In this document: one piece after another, positions 1 through 11,479 of the stretch
Layout: each line of letters begins with the position of its first letter
Position numbering within the stretch: the first letter of the stretch is position 1
Assembly (NCBI GenBank): GCA_030159075.1
Contig: BROG01000632.1
Span: 265,501-329,500 of the forward strand
Direction: 5' to 3'
Length of the DNA: 64,000 nt
DNA from: Atrina japonica
Taxonomy: Eukaryota; Mollusca; Bivalvia; Pterioida; Pinnidae
Made by a program: the position numbers and the translations under genes
The notes under the pieces: generated by a model
Databases searched by the model: none
The model's input: only the letters and a program-made list of their open reading frames with translations
Told to the model about the DNA's origin: nothing

Positions 1-285
1 TGTCGAAGAAAAATCTTATGACAATTTTAATTGCCCAGAGCGAGTTTCGAACCTACATCTCGGATATGAGATGTTGTGGCCATCAATCGAAGATCTCAAT
101 CACCGAGTCATCACATGATTCCATACCCTGAAATATCATGTGGTATTTAAATGTCAAAAACTTGATCCGGAATCCGGGTCAATTTTCTACAGGTATGGTT
201 CAATGTTCTACAAGTGTCCGGGTATAATTTCTACGTAGAATATAAACCCCGGGTAGTTTTTTCTATACGGGTCACTTTTCTACAT

Positions 286-326
286 TACACCGACCCGGCT
301 CTGTCGGTAGCTCGCTCGACTCTATC
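286..326 (+). repeat. SINE head fragment
   Basis: A short stretch matches the tRNA-like 5' head of the SINEs seen at 1008, 2699 and 31166 (ctcggtagc..gctcgactct pattern). The body is missing, so this is a truncated or decayed copy. The rest of 1-520 shows nothing recognisable beyond repeated 'gggt..ttttctac' phrases at 170-290. Confidence 0.4.
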
Positions 327-520
327 TTACATAATTTCTGTCTCGCACCTTTTGATCTGTGTGGTATCAGTCTTTTTATAATCTGCAATGATTGGACATT
401 TTAGTGACAGTCCCATCCGAATGGTATAACTAATGTACTCATGTACACAGCGCACAACGTTATGACAGCGCACAGATTCTCCAAATAATAAACTCAAAGG
501 TCAATTTCAATAGAATATTT

Positions 521-606
521 AACCCTTTCACCCCTGAATATCCGAATGCTATGCTTTTTTCATTGTTAAAGACCAGTCTATTATGGTCTGTAGGGTTGAA
601 AGGATT
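521..606. repeat. ~85-bp palindromic element (family P1)
   Basis: The ends are inverted copies of each other (aaccctttcaccc at the left, gggttgaaaggatt at the right). Further copies lie at 23074, 23531, 31885 and 54290. The size and terminal inverted repeats suggest a tiny non-autonomous DNA transposon or foldback element. Confidence 0.6.
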
Positions 607-1007
607 AATCGCACAACACGATGACGGATAATTGCTATATATATACGGAGGTCATCAAAAGACATTCAACATTTTCAGCAATTCAACTTTTTTTTTTAAA
701 CAAGATTCAAATTTTCAAGTCAAATGTAATCTTAGATATGTAAATATTACACTTTTGTATCGCCGAGAAAAACAACAATTCGCTTAAAACATAAGTGTAA
801 AGAGGACCTGTCCAGACATCTGTTATACGTGTATGAAGTTTATATATTAATATGAGTATTGTGATATTTGTAACTTGTTTTAAAATGTTACTTTTCAATT
901 AGTTTCAGCTTTGTAAAAATTGTGATATCGCTAATAGCGAAGTATAAATATTCCGAGGATGTCCAGGATACATATACAAATCTGGTTGATAAATGTTAAA
1001 AGACAAG

Positions 1008-1290
1008 GGTCGGCCTGGCTCAGTCGGTAGCGCGCTCGACTCTTGATCGTAAGGTCGTGAGTTATAGTCCAGACGGCGGCAGGTTGGTTTCCTGTCCTTC
1101 GGATGAGACATTAAAAACCGAGGTCCCGTGTCACAGTAGGTGTCGGCACGTTAAAGAATCCTCACTGGTCAATGGTCGTAAGTGCCTAGCATAATCCAAA
1201 ATTTGAAGCCCTTCATCGGCATATGGTGACGTCTCCATATGAGTGAAAGATTCTCGAATGGGACGTGAAACAACAACAAACAAACAAACG
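1008..1290 (+). mobile_element. tRNA-derived SINE, full length
   Basis: It starts with a tRNA-like head containing an A-box-like cggtagcgcgctcgactc and a decayed B box near 1060. A shared body follows (gaggtcccgtgtcacagta, gttaaagaa..ctcac, gacgtctccatatgagtg), and the element ends in an (AAC/AAAC)n tail. The same body recurs about ten times in the window. Pol III transcription and LINE-driven mobility are known for SINEs in general; activity here is not shown. Confidence 0.8.
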
Positions 1291-1601
1291 ATAAAAGACA
1301 AACACGGACCTCTGGAAATCTATAGGTGGGATCTGATGTCATGGAGGAGTAAACACCCCCTAATGACCGGCCATGATATATTCTTCCATTCTTAGCTTTA
1401 GGTGATTTTTTAAAAGAAAGGGATGGGACAAAAAAGGACGAATTAGATAATGTTGGTATGCGGTTGATTAAAAATAATGGATATTTGAAGGTTGTCACCA
1501 AAGGAAAGTTTACGAGTGAAATAATAGAATGTGGAGATATTTTAGAGCTACAAAGTATTTCGAGTATGACCAAACAAGAACGGTTTGAGGTATGACTAGA
1601 C

Positions 1602-1720
1602 GGTCAAGGTATTGTCCAGTAGTGATTGACTTTGGCTTGAAGGTTAAAATATTGTCCAATAGTGATTGACTTTGGCTAGGAGGTCAAGGTACTGTCCAGT
1701 AATGATTGTCTATCAATGGT
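1602..1720 (+). repeat. 40-bp tandem repeat, about 3 copies
   Basis: Units begin ggtcaaggtattgtccagta and repeat every 40 bases, with the third copy diverging at its end. Between this and 2266 I see only AT-rich sequence with no other recognisable feature. Confidence 0.6.
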
Positions 1721-2265
1721 AACCAAAATACAAAGGACAGTGTAACAAACAAGTTATCGCACGTCTGCTGGGGGGTACGCCATTACATGCATACGACAAT
1801 GCTTTCTTGTTGCACGGTCTACGTTGAAATCGGCAATTAGCACCTTTCCAGACGGTGAAATAAGTTCCGTTGTGTAGAAGTGATTCAACTAAATAGTGAA
1901 TAATCTAGTGATGAATGAATTGCCGAATGACCTGATCTAACTCTTACTGACATCCTGACACCCTGTTTGTTATGTGATGGAAATATATAAATGTTATCTA
2001 AGAGTTACTTTCAATACAAAAAAAGTTATTGGAATAAAAACATGAAATCATAATTGAAGTCAATTAGTCATTGAACATTAATAACAGTTATGAGTCAAAA
2101 GGCATTGTACTGATTGTACTGAACTGTTCTTTAAGTCAAAAAGTTTCCCAATGCCAAATAAACTATAAACCTCAGCCTCGGTATGAGTTTCAAGGTCAAA
2201 GCTTCGTCCAAACTTTAATAATTAAAAGATTGTTTGTTTGCTACTAGACACTTATACATTTATTT

Positions 2266-2439
2266 TTGTTTGTTTGTTTATTGTTGTTTAACGTCCCACT
2301 CAAGAATAATTCACTCATATGGAGACGTCACCAAATGACGGTGAAGAGCTTCAAAATTTTGGCATATGCTCGGCACTTACGGCCATTGAGCAGTGAGGGT
2401 TCTTTAACGTGCCGACACCTACTGTGACACGGGACCTCG
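2266..2439 (-). mobile_element. SINE, head-less copy
   Basis: Reverse-complement copy of the SINE body from the AAAC tail to gaggtcccgtg. The tRNA head is absent. It forms the left arm of the inverted duplication. Confidence 0.75.
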
Positions 2440-2698
2440 CTGCTCTAACTTTATCACTTCTAACAATAAATCCTTACCAGATAGTACTTTCACCTAGGTA
2501 AAGAATGATGCTGAATCGATTTCTGTCATCGATATCAATCATTCAATTCTTGGTGATATCTAATGTTTCTAAACAATGGAGATTATTCTTGCAGGAATGC
2601 AGTTTCACACTTTGTCGCCTGAAAACCAGACTTCTAAGTGCCAATTTTCAAAATATGAGTTATATCATTATATCATTGCAATCTCCAGACAAATCTCG

Positions 2699-2988
2699 AG
2701 CCGACCTAGCTCAGTCGGTAGCGTGCTCTACTCTTGATCGTGAGGTCGTGAGTTCGAATTCAGCAGACGGCAGGTTGGTTTCATGTCTTTCGGATGAGAC
2801 AGTAAAAACCGAGGTCCCGTGTCACAGTAGGAGTCGGCACGTTAAAGAACCCTCACTGGTCAATGGCAGTAAGTGCCGAGCACAGGCCAAAATTTGAAGC
2901 CCTTCATCGGTATTTGGTGACGTCTCGATATTAGTGAAAGATTCTTGAGTGGAACATTAGACAACAATAAACAAACAAACAAAAATAA
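2699..2988 (+). mobile_element. tRNA-derived SINE, full length
   Basis: The best-preserved copy of the head: cctagctcagtcggtagcg (A box) and gtgagttcgaattc (B box), followed by the common body and an AAAC-rich tail. An open frame across 2505-2897 runs through it and is not a gene. Confidence 0.85.
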
Positions 2989-3297
2989 ATGTATAAGTGT
3001 CTAGTAGCAATAGGGAATTATATGGTGTTGAAAAATGTTCTATCTCCAAGCTTGCAAAACTGACAGAACTATATTGTTGAATGTCCACTGACCAATAGCA
3101 TTTCAAAGGATTGGACAAAGGACAGAAAGAATTATAAGTCTTGTTTGCTGAAACTTTTACAGCTGTATTATTCCATCCCGAACAAACTGAAATTCATTCC
3201 AGATTTCCACCTTTCTACGTCATGTTTTTCCTTCTGTCCTTCTAAATTTCCCACGGGTCAGAGTAAAATATGCCGTAAATTTAAGCTTTTTACGAAA

Positions 3298-3496
3298 ACA
3301 ATAAAAAGCCGATGTCCCGTGTCACAGTAGGTGTCGGTACGTTAAAGAACCCTCACTGTTCAGTGACCGTAAGTGCCGAGCACAGGCCAAACTTTGAAGT
3401 CCTTCAATGGCATTAATTTTGGTGGTCTCCCAATGAGTGAAAAATTCTTGAGTGGGACATTAAACAACACTAAAACAACAACAACAACAACAACGA
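3298..3496 (+). mobile_element. SINE, 5'-truncated
   Basis: Starts inside the body (cccgtgtcacagtaggtgtc) and runs to an (ACA)n tail at about 3475-3496. The internal sequence has diverged around 3415-3440. Confidence 0.75.
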
Positions 3497-5287
3497 AAAT
3501 AATAGAAATAAAACTTACATACTCGTTAGTTCATTATGAAAATGTGCTAAACCAGGGCGTTGTCTTGACCCCTGGGGAAATACAGCAGGTCAGAGATTAT
3601 TGTTATTTAGAATTTGACCCGTTCATCGAACTAGAAAGGTTTCCATGGTACGTTTGAGACGGGCGTGACATGCCAGCAAGGGACGCTGACTCCTGTCGGA
3701 CACCTGGTCCTATCTATCCCGTTTGTGATTCGCGATTGTTCTTCATGTTGAGACCATTTGCACATCTAATTCGTCGTGTTCTAATGGACTTGAGTTTCGA
3801 TTATCAATTGGTACGTCTTCATTTTTACATTTAGAAGTACTAGTATTTCAAACTGTAATTTTTTGTTTATATTCTTAATTCCCATGCTGACGATACAATT
3901 TTTGAGAAACTGAAAACTTAGAATCCACTGCGTAATTTATTAAGTTGTACTTTCAATATATTTGTGTAGCATCAAAGTCGTTCATTATTAATTTATTCAC
4001 GTAAAAATAACTTTTATGAATGAGTTTCTAGTGATAATTTGTCTTTCAGGTTGGAAGTAGTGTTTTCCGATAGATCTGTTATCGTCTTCACATTCCCTTT
4101 TGTATAAATTGTCGACAAAGCGTGTCAGCATTTCTTTAGATTTAGTCTGAAAATGCGCTCATTGGGAAATTACGGAAATTGTACGTATGTAGTTTGCCTA
4201 TGATTTACAACTCATCCGTTTCATTTCTAATACTCTGTAAAATACAAAAAAACAAAAAATGTTTTTTTATGTTTTATATATATTTGTTATATTTTTTTTT
4301 TCATTTTTTATTTGATCTTTGAAATAAAATTTTGTAGAAGGATATTATACACAATTGTCACAATTGACAACTTGGCGAGAGAATCAGAGGACCGATTCAA
4401 AAACCTTAAACAGAGGATCAATCGAAATGCCAAAAACAAAGCCAAAACGCTCCGCTAAACTGGAACGTGTATAATCAGAGAGGTAATACAATACAACAGG
4501 ATGAATATTCTCCTTTTGATGTACCATTAATTCCAAAAGACAATTTAGGTTGTGGTGCTAAACAGACGATGTTCAGGAAGGCAGGGAATTGGCAGATTGA
4601 AAATCATCACAGAAAATGCGAATGAAAATGTGAGGAATATCAGGTCAAATGCAAAGCATATTTAGATCAAAATACAAAAGAATCCGGCTAAGGAATGAAA
4701 GAAAAAGTTTTATTATGAGTTCATAAGACCCCACAAGGTTTATCTCGCAAATTACATTATAAATTCGCAGTCTCTTACAAAGCTTTTTCCGTCCTTGCAC
4801 TCTCAATCAATTTCTGTCAACGTCTAGAAAGCAGTCCCAAAACACGTGATCATGTAACCAACAGAATAAATATAAAAACCAAATTACTCAGAATAAGGAT
4901 ACTTTTCACAAAAATATAGTCCATATATTTATAGCCATTTATAAAAAAAGTATTTTCGCCCCAAATATTATTTTATTCTATTATAAACCCAGACAAAGGA
5001 TGATTTACTAAGATGACACTTTTTATATGGAGTGGGAAATAACTGATTGACACCAAAATAGAACGACGTAAAAGATTATATTTGGTCGTGTAGTCAAATG
5101 GTGGTGACCCACCACTAATGCAACCAGCCGAGAACATCACTACAAATATGATAGATAAACATCACAAATAACTCACGAAAGCAAAAACGAGGTATAAGAA
5201 AAGGAAAAGGTTGAAACATTTCACAAGAAACAACAAAAGGTTGACCAAATTTTCAAACACTTTTTAGTGAGTGAAAGGTAACGAGTC
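3497..5287. other. Intergenic, no gene found
   Basis: AT-rich sequence. There is a T- and A-rich low-complexity patch at about 4240-4330. I found no open frame with splice sites, no RNA gene and no recognisable repeat. Confidence 0.5.
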
Positions 5288-5819
5288 GAGTTCAATGTAC
5301 ACTTTGAACTATTCTAATTAAAAACCGATCTCTATTCGCTCCTGTTTTCTGATATGTCGAATACAGGATCTAACGCAATCCACTATGGGATCACAAGCGG
5401 ATGACCTCGTAGGTGTGTCATTTTTCGACCAATAAAAAACGACTTACGCAATATTGCAAGCGATCAAATGGGAAAGAGATGTAAACATTTTAACATTATG
5501 AACAACACTGAACATACAAAATACGATGGTACAGAATCAGTATATTCATAACCCTGGATGGGTTCGAATCACAAAAGATATTCCGATGGAATTTTGCGGA
5601 CTGACGGTTTTCTTTTTTAATAAAAATAAATAACATCTCTTTGCCATTACTTCTTGTAAGTCGCATTTTTTATTGGTCGAACATGACACATCTTCGAGAG
5701 GTCACCCAAACGTGACCCCATAACGGATTGCATTAGATCCTCAATGTGACATTTCAGAAAACAGGGGCGATTAGATTGACTTCGAACATAAAGTTCGTAA
5801 AATGTGTAACAACTTGAAC
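5288..5819. repeat. 0.53-kb inverted repeat (foldback-like)
   Basis: The left arm, 5288-5459, matches the reverse complement of the right arm, 5641-5819, with scattered differences. Landmarks are ctcctgttttctg, gatctaacgcaatcc and cgaccaataaaaaacg in the left arm. The spacer is about 180 bases. There is no coding capacity. This could be a MITE or foldback transposon, or an inverted segmental duplication. Confidence 0.7.
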
Positions 5820-6411
5820 ATTTGTTTTGGATTTTATTTTAAAACTATAACTTTGTTACTGTCAATAATATTTATAACCACTGGGTCGTTGCCACTGCTA
5901 GTGGACCGTTTGAGTTGCCGAGGGTATATATAACTAAGTATTGTATTTCGGTACCAGCCGATTTTTTTTTTATATACTAAAGTAATGGTTCACTAACGGA
6001 TTGCACCATTTAAATTCTAGACTTCTCAATAGCTAAGATAGACATCTGTATACAGTGCCTAGTTTTAGACTTGTAAGGCAATACATTTTGCTTTATTTTT
6101 TTGGCCTTAGATGATATCACTTTTCTTTTAGAAATAAACATTTATATTAAATTCGAGTTCAACTGATGGAGGCCTTATTGACAGAAATGACCGACTTGAG
6201 CGTTTCTTCTTGCCCCTTATTATAAAACTATATTTTTTGGAATTGTTAATAATATTTAATTCTTCTGAAAAATGGTAATCAGTAACAAGTTAGCAAAATG
6301 GTTGCCCCTTGGCTACGCTACACAAAGATATTTTACTCTATATCTATGATATGCCCTGCTTCAGTATTACCATTGTAGGCTAGTCAGTTCTTCCCATTGG
6401 ATACAAGGTCC
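5820..6411. other. Intergenic, no feature found
   Basis: AT-rich DNA between the inverted repeat and a dispersed repeat. No open frame or RNA gene can be supported. Confidence 0.4.
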
Positions 6412-6640
6412 AAAATAACCAAAATGTACCAAAAATTTGACTTGTATATTTATCATTTTGACTATATAGTAATTTGTAGTACTCCTGGATATGACTGAAT
6501 AGGTAACATTTTATTTTTTATTTTTCATCATTTAAATGAAAAACGGGGGGTCACGATCATGGGTTTGCCTGTAAAAAAACCGAATAGATACGTTTAGTGC
6601 AGTATTCATATTTTTAATATGTGCGTTTAATGTCAAGACG
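6412..6640 (+). repeat. Dispersed repeat R4, copy 1
   Basis: Shares cattttgactatatagtaat, the tttttcatcat block and the taaaaaa..gaataga block in the same order as 37775-37990. Two diverged copies of an unknown interspersed element. Confidence 0.5.
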
Positions 6641-6820
6641 GTATGGGATTTCAAATGAGTTTCACGCAAAAATGAATAATACATATTTAATACATACTAT
6701 TTTAATGCCAAACTGTGTAATCTTTAGCTGTGCTTTAGTCACATATTTGTCGATCACAAAATAACCAACAATAACAACAAATTAAAAGCAGAATTGTTTC
6801 ACACACAAAGACAAAAGTAT

Positions 6821-6826
6821 TTTATT
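6821..6826 (-). promoter_or_regulatory. Polyadenylation signal of gene 1
   Basis: TTTATT on the + strand reads AATAAA on the minus strand, about 40 bases after the TGA of the 613-codon gene. This spacing fits a short 3' UTR. Confidence 0.6.
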
Positions 6827-6863
6827 TCACATTTTGAGTGTCAAAAGGTCACCGATTGTTTCC

Positions 6864-8705
6864 TCATTCTGATGTCAGTGAGTCAAGGTAGACGCCGTAT
6901 TTATTTTTCACAGATAGGGGTCTCTGTTTAAAGTCTAGTTGGATCTGGCGAAGTTTAACAGCTTGCTTAGAGTTTCGGTGACTACAGGGTGGAGATAATC
7001 CATTATTTTCAATCCTGTCGTTCATTTTCGATTTCTGTTCGTCACCCTGTCGTTCCTTTCCGTCGCAAACACGAGACCGCTTATGACAAAGGTTTGTGTC
7101 AGTTCCACATCGAGCACTGTCATGGTAACTCGTGGTACTGATTACATTTCTGTATTTTAACTTTAACATATGTTCTTCAATTCGCCTTATTCTAAAATCA
7201 AGCAATGCAGTACTATTTACTGATAATGTTGGCGATTTCTTCGCTAATACTATTGTGTCCTTGACCTTGAAAGACTTCGGATTCCTTGTCCAACATCTGA
7301 TGTTGGGTTTCATTTGTTTCATTTTCTTGACCTTTGAAGCGAGATCATTATTACTATTTTCGGGATGTAAATCTATGTAATGTTCTATACTGTTTTCCGT
7401 ATTTGCTAATTTTTGAATGTGGGAGATATTATTTGCCATGGTTTCCGAAATTTGAACATTAACTTCTTTTTCATCAGTATCGTCATGGCCGCTGATATTT
7501 TGCAGTGTGTCCGGAGTTACAACTTCCGACGCAGGATCCCCATTTTCGTTTGGAAAAGCCGCATAACTAGTAAACCCTGGTAAATCGGTTGATCCGAAAG
7601 CCGAAAGGCTCGACGATCGCTCACATATTTTCTTACGTATACCACATAATTGCAAGTCGTCTTTGATAACGTTGTTAGAGTTTTTTGCGAGTTTTTCTGT
7701 CAATGGACCAGATATTTTACGATTATGGCCGTGGGTCGGCGAACCTTGTTTTGGATATTGGTTTTCTGGTAGACCCTTAATTTTGCTTTCTGTACCGGCT
7801 TTCTCATCTTTTATATTTTCGTCTAATTCTGGGGATTTTTGTTGATAAGTTGAGCATACGGTATTTGGACGCATTTCTTTATTCGGGGTTTGTTGTTGAT
7901 TTTTATTATTTCTACTGCTTTCTATCTTTCTCGGAGTCTGAAAATAGTTATGCAATATTCCAGGATCTAAGAGTGAAGCATGACGCGTAACATGACGTGT
8001 TGTAAAGGCGACATCTGTTGGACAACGTTTGACGCCATATAAATCCCCGATATTCTGTCTGGACTGGGGCACTTTTACACGTGCCCATTTGTCATAATGG
8101 TTGTGGTGTACCCCTAGTTTCACACCTAGATTTATACAACTTGAAATCGCCGTTTCACTTTTAACTCTGTTTATTTTCTGTAAAATGTCTAATCTGGTTA
8201 ACCTTGAACAATCATTTGTAACATCTTTTTTTAGTGTGGAATTTTGAGTCCCGTATTTTGGAACGTCAATGGACTCTATGCTCACAGAACTGTTGTCTCT
8301 GGCAAGAGGTACAGATTCCTCGCTATCGCCGTTATCGTTTATTCGATTCGGAACTTGGGATTCCTCACAGGAAGTAGGTGATTTAATATTATTTCTACAT
8401 TCCGATCTTAATTCGTTCCCCGGTGATTCCGAATCAGGCTTGACGTCGGCTCCATTTTCTTTCCCGTCCGACTTGGCCAAAAATTCTCGAATGACGTCAC
8501 TTCCTATGTAAGAACAATCTAGCTTTAAACTAGGATCTCCTTTATGATATGTTTTCGGTCGAGTTGCCTCACTTATACTCCCTTTCGTCCTAGAATTCAT
8601 TGGATCTTGAACTCTGGCAAAATTTTGCTTTGGACGTTCAGCAATTTTTAAAAATCCAACTGACAAAGATTTTTTAGTCCAGTTCGGTCCATTTCCAGGT
8701 TCCAT
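6864..8705 (-). CDS. Uncharacterised 613-aa protein, single exon
   Basis: An uninterrupted 614-codon frame (with stop) in AT-rich DNA. This is far longer than any chance frame nearby, so it is very likely real. A TAA lies in frame two codons before the ATG, which fixes this as the first possible start unless an upstream exon exists. The product is rich in Ser, Asn, Lys and Glu and looks largely disordered. There is no signal peptide and no membrane segment. A more ordered, hydrophobic block spans about residues 165-260 (CSRLTRLDILQKI at 166, GDLYGVKRCPTD at 220, LLDPGILHNYF at 245). Basic clusters lie at about 458-490 and 540-560, and a short helix-like IRRIEEHMLKLK at about 506-517. I do not recognise the family and assign no function; a nuclear or cytoskeletal regulatory protein is possible but unproven. 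A polyadenylation signal follows at 6821. Alternatively it could be the large exon of a gene with untranslated 5' exons. Confidence 0.75.
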   Translation of the reverse strand: MEPGNGPNWTKKSLSVGFLKIAERPKQNFARVQDPMNSRTKGSISEATRPKTYHKGDPSLKLDCSYIGSDVIREFLAKSDGKENGADVKPDSESPGNELRSECRNNIKSPTSCEESQVPNRINDNGDSEESVPLARDNSSVSIESIDVPKYGTQNSTLKKDVTNDCSRLTRLDILQKINRVKSETAISSCINLGVKLGVHHNHYDKWARVKVPQSRQNIGDLYGVKRCPTDVAFTTRHVTRHASLLDPGILHNYFQTPRKIESSRNNKNQQQTPNKEMRPNTVCSTYQQKSPELDENIKDEKAGTESKIKGLPENQYPKQGSPTHGHNRKISGPLTEKLAKNSNNVIKDDLQLCGIRKKICERSSSLSAFGSTDLPGFTSYAAFPNENGDPASEVVTPDTLQNISGHDDTDEKEVNVQISETMANNISHIQKLANTENSIEHYIDLHPENSNNDLASKVKKMKQMKPNIRCWTRNPKSFKVKDTIVLAKKSPTLSVNSTALLDFRIRRIEEHMLKLKYRNVISTTSYHDSARCGTDTNLCHKRSRVCDGKERQGDEQKSKMNDRIENNGLSPPCSHRNSKQAVKLRQIQLDFKQRPLSVKNKYGVYLDSLTSE

Positions 8706-10049
8706 TGTTTATTCTAAAATTTATATTGTCACATCGAACATTCCAAAATAATCACTAATCGGAATGTATATATCGGCGGAGATTAAGCGTGTAAATCCTA
8801 GCCATTAATCAAGATTTTCACACCAAACAGATGTCTGCGCGCGGCATCCAACAGCTTGTTGTTGCCACTGACACGTAGATCAAGTTCTTGATTTCTTAAA
8901 ACTGAAAACTTGTAACGAAGTTATGTATATTTAATTCACAAACAATTACACCGCTTGACATTCCTTAAACAGTTTCACCCTGAAGTCTTTTTATTACATA
9001 GACGATCACACAGTTTGGTAAAATACGCTGTCAATAAACATACCTTGCAGTTCTTGCAACACAACATAAATAACGAATGAATTGTCTTTGACCGCGCTTA
9101 TGTTACCGGAACATAAAACTTTTTGTACCGTTTTCAAGTGGTTTATGGAAGTCAATGTTACACTGTTTCCTTTTTTTCCTTAGTAATCCGCTGCAGTAAA
9201 TAATTCCATTACACATACAGAATATAAAAGGGAGTCGGAACTAAAATGTCAACAAGCGATGTTCCTCTATGAACAATAGAGGATGCAGCGAAAGTATAGA
9301 AATTGACTACTGTACCAAGTGTAATTGACTCATATCCAAGATATAGACATATATTAACTGAGTACACAATTTCTACGACACTCATTATAGTTTTAATATT
9401 TCATAAACATTGATCACAGTTTAATCAAGGAATGTTGACACTTTGCCTCAAACTGTCAGGCAATTTTAGATGTGTTATAAATGTTGCGATTTACCTGTGT
9501 CGGGCATTAGGGCCGAACGAACGTTTGTCTCCAAATTTTTGTATCCTTTTAACTATTTACTGGTGAACTAATTTCGTGTTTATAGGTGTATATATAAACA
9601 AACATTTATTATACAAATGTAGGCCTACTTATATTGCCAATTCTTCTATGTTAGATTTTGAAAATTGTAATAAAATATTTTTTTATGTTTCAGAATTTTT
9701 TTATTCAGTGTGTGTGTGTGTGTTACAAAACACGTGTTAATATTTATTCAATTGATATATGGATGTAAGATTTTAGTATCTATAAAAAGATATGGCGAAT
9801 ATCAAGAATATATCTTACATTATTTACGCCAATCGTAATATTCGTATATTATCTACCAGTGAAAAAGAGAGCCGAAAATATAATTATCTTAAAATTGTTG
9901 AACAGGAGAATATTGCCTCGCGAAGAATCAGTTGTCATCTCGTCAATTTTTGACTTAACGGGTGGGTGTAAATAGAAAATTTTACAAACGACAAAATCCA
10001 TGATTTAGGGGAACAAAATTAATGTAAAAATTTCACCATTTAGTAAACA
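8706..10049. other. Upstream region of gene 1 and intergenic
   Basis: This holds the presumed promoter of the 613-codon gene, just above 8705. 'tatata' at about 8767 could be TATA-like, but that is weak. A short (TG)n lies at about 9708-9722. Nothing else is recognisable. Confidence 0.3.
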
Positions 10050-10222
10050 CAGTGGAACCACGCTAGCAAGACCACCTTACTGACTTACTCAAAGTGGTGT
10101 AACTAGTGTGGTGGTCTTGTAAATGTAGGTTACGCACATATTCAAATATTTAAAAAGACGGGAAATTTAAGGTCTTTGGGATGTTTTCCTAAGCGAGGTG
10201 GTATTTAAACGAGCTTCCATTG
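10050..10222. mobile_element. MITE-like element with TIRs
   Basis: Left end cagtggaaccacgctagcaa and right end gagcttccattg are inverted partners, and 'accacc' motifs lie inside. The CAGT.. termini next to TA resemble non-autonomous pogo/Tc1-mariner elements. Internally related to 11266-11462 and 61349-61542. Confidence 0.6.
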
Positions 10223-10710
10223 TATCTCTCACGGACATCCTGAAAAAACCTTGAACATTCAAATGCTATGTAAATAGGGGGGAGGGGAAATAATGCAATT
10301 TTGCACACGAGCACCTTCTGAAGCGACAAAAAGGATCAGCTAGTATATAATTGTGTCATTTCACGGGACGACACGGATATTACGTATATATTTTTTTTCT
10401 ACTTAATGGCTTTCAAGAGAAAGATAATTTTCGACAGAAATTTTTTGAAATGAAAGCCCACGGTATTGATTTAAATACACCCTATTGGACTATTTAGTTA
10501 TGATAACGAGACACGTGGGATATCAATCTGCACTCATTTAACTTCGTTTTGCATTAAAAGTAATGATTGGTAAAATCATCAACTCGAGCTCGTTTGATGA
10601 CGACGACTGTTAGATCGTGTCTCCTGAATAATTCACACTATTAATGATCTGTTTAATTACATGCACTTGCTGTTGATAAAGGTATACATGTTTGATCGTT
10701 GTCATAGATT

Positions 10711-10918
10711 TTGTCATACACACACGCGCGCGCGCACACAAACACACACAGTTACACACGCGCACACACACACTCACAGATAGACATACAAACAATACAT
10801 CTCTCTCTCTCTCAGAACATCTCTCTCTCACACACACAATACCCCCCTCTCTCTCTCACACACACACACTCACACACACTCACAGATAGACATACACACA
10901 ATACATACAAACACAATA

Positions 10919-10973
<55 letters not shown>
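10711..10973 (+). repeat. Compound (CA)n/(CT)n microsatellite
   Basis: Alternating CA-, CG- and CT-dinucleotide tracts, ending in a CT run of about 50 bases at 10921-10970. The phrase cacagatagacatacaaaca-like occurs twice, so the microsatellite itself is partly duplicated. Several His/Thr/Ser or Arg/Glu-rich open frames here are artefacts of the repeat. Confidence 0.95.
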
Positions 10974-10974
<1 letters not shown>

Positions 10975-11265
10975 TTAGCAGGATGATATATCAAGTGTAC
11001 GTAACCAATATTTCAATGATTTTTTTTGGTCAGCGAAATAAAATTAATGATGAAAACATTCGTTCTTACGAAAGAAAATTCGTACGTTGTGGCTACAAAA
11101 TAAAAAACTGTGATCGTCATTTATTTAAAACTGACATTTACTAACCTTATCTAATCTAGATTTCAGAGAAGAAAATGTATGTCGGCCTCGTATTTGGGAT
11201 GTATGATCCCTTATAATGAGATTATAATTATGTCAACCTGAAAATATATCACGTAAAACCATAAA

Positions 11266-11462
11266 CAGTGTAACCTCGCTATTAAGACCACCTAACTGAC
11301 TGACTCAAAGTGGTCTGATTTGTGAGGTGTTAAAGTGGTACCTTGCTATTAAGACCACCTAACTGACTGACTCCAAGTGGTCTGATTAGTGAGGTGTTAC
11401 AGTGTAACCTCGCTATCAAGACCACCTAACTGACTGACTCAAAGTGGTCTGATGAAGTGGTC
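11266..11462. repeat. 66-bp tandem repeat x3 from a MITE end
   Basis: Three consecutive copies start with aacctcgctattaagaccac or close variants and contain actgactgactcaaagtggt. Each copy resembles one half of the MITE-like elements at 10050 and 61349, so a transposon terminus appears to have been tandemly amplified. Confidence 0.7.
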
Positions 11463-11479
11463 GTGAGCGACTATTGCTA

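Larger units (their letters stand above)
2240..3012. repeat. Inverted duplication including SINE 3' halves
   Basis: The left arm (2240-2439) reads as the reverse complement of the right arm (about 2819-3012). The match covers the SINE body and tail and continues about 22 bases past the tail into flank (ctactagacacttatacatt against its complement). Other SINE copies lack that flank, so this looks like an inverted duplication of one locus rather than two independent insertions. Confidence 0.6.

Noticed and set aside
2505..2897. 130-codon plus-strand frame
   Set aside because: It runs through a SINE and has no splice context or homology.
10610..10994. Open frames on both strands rich in His/Thr/Ser or Arg/Glu
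   Set aside because: Translation of CA and CT dinucleotide runs.
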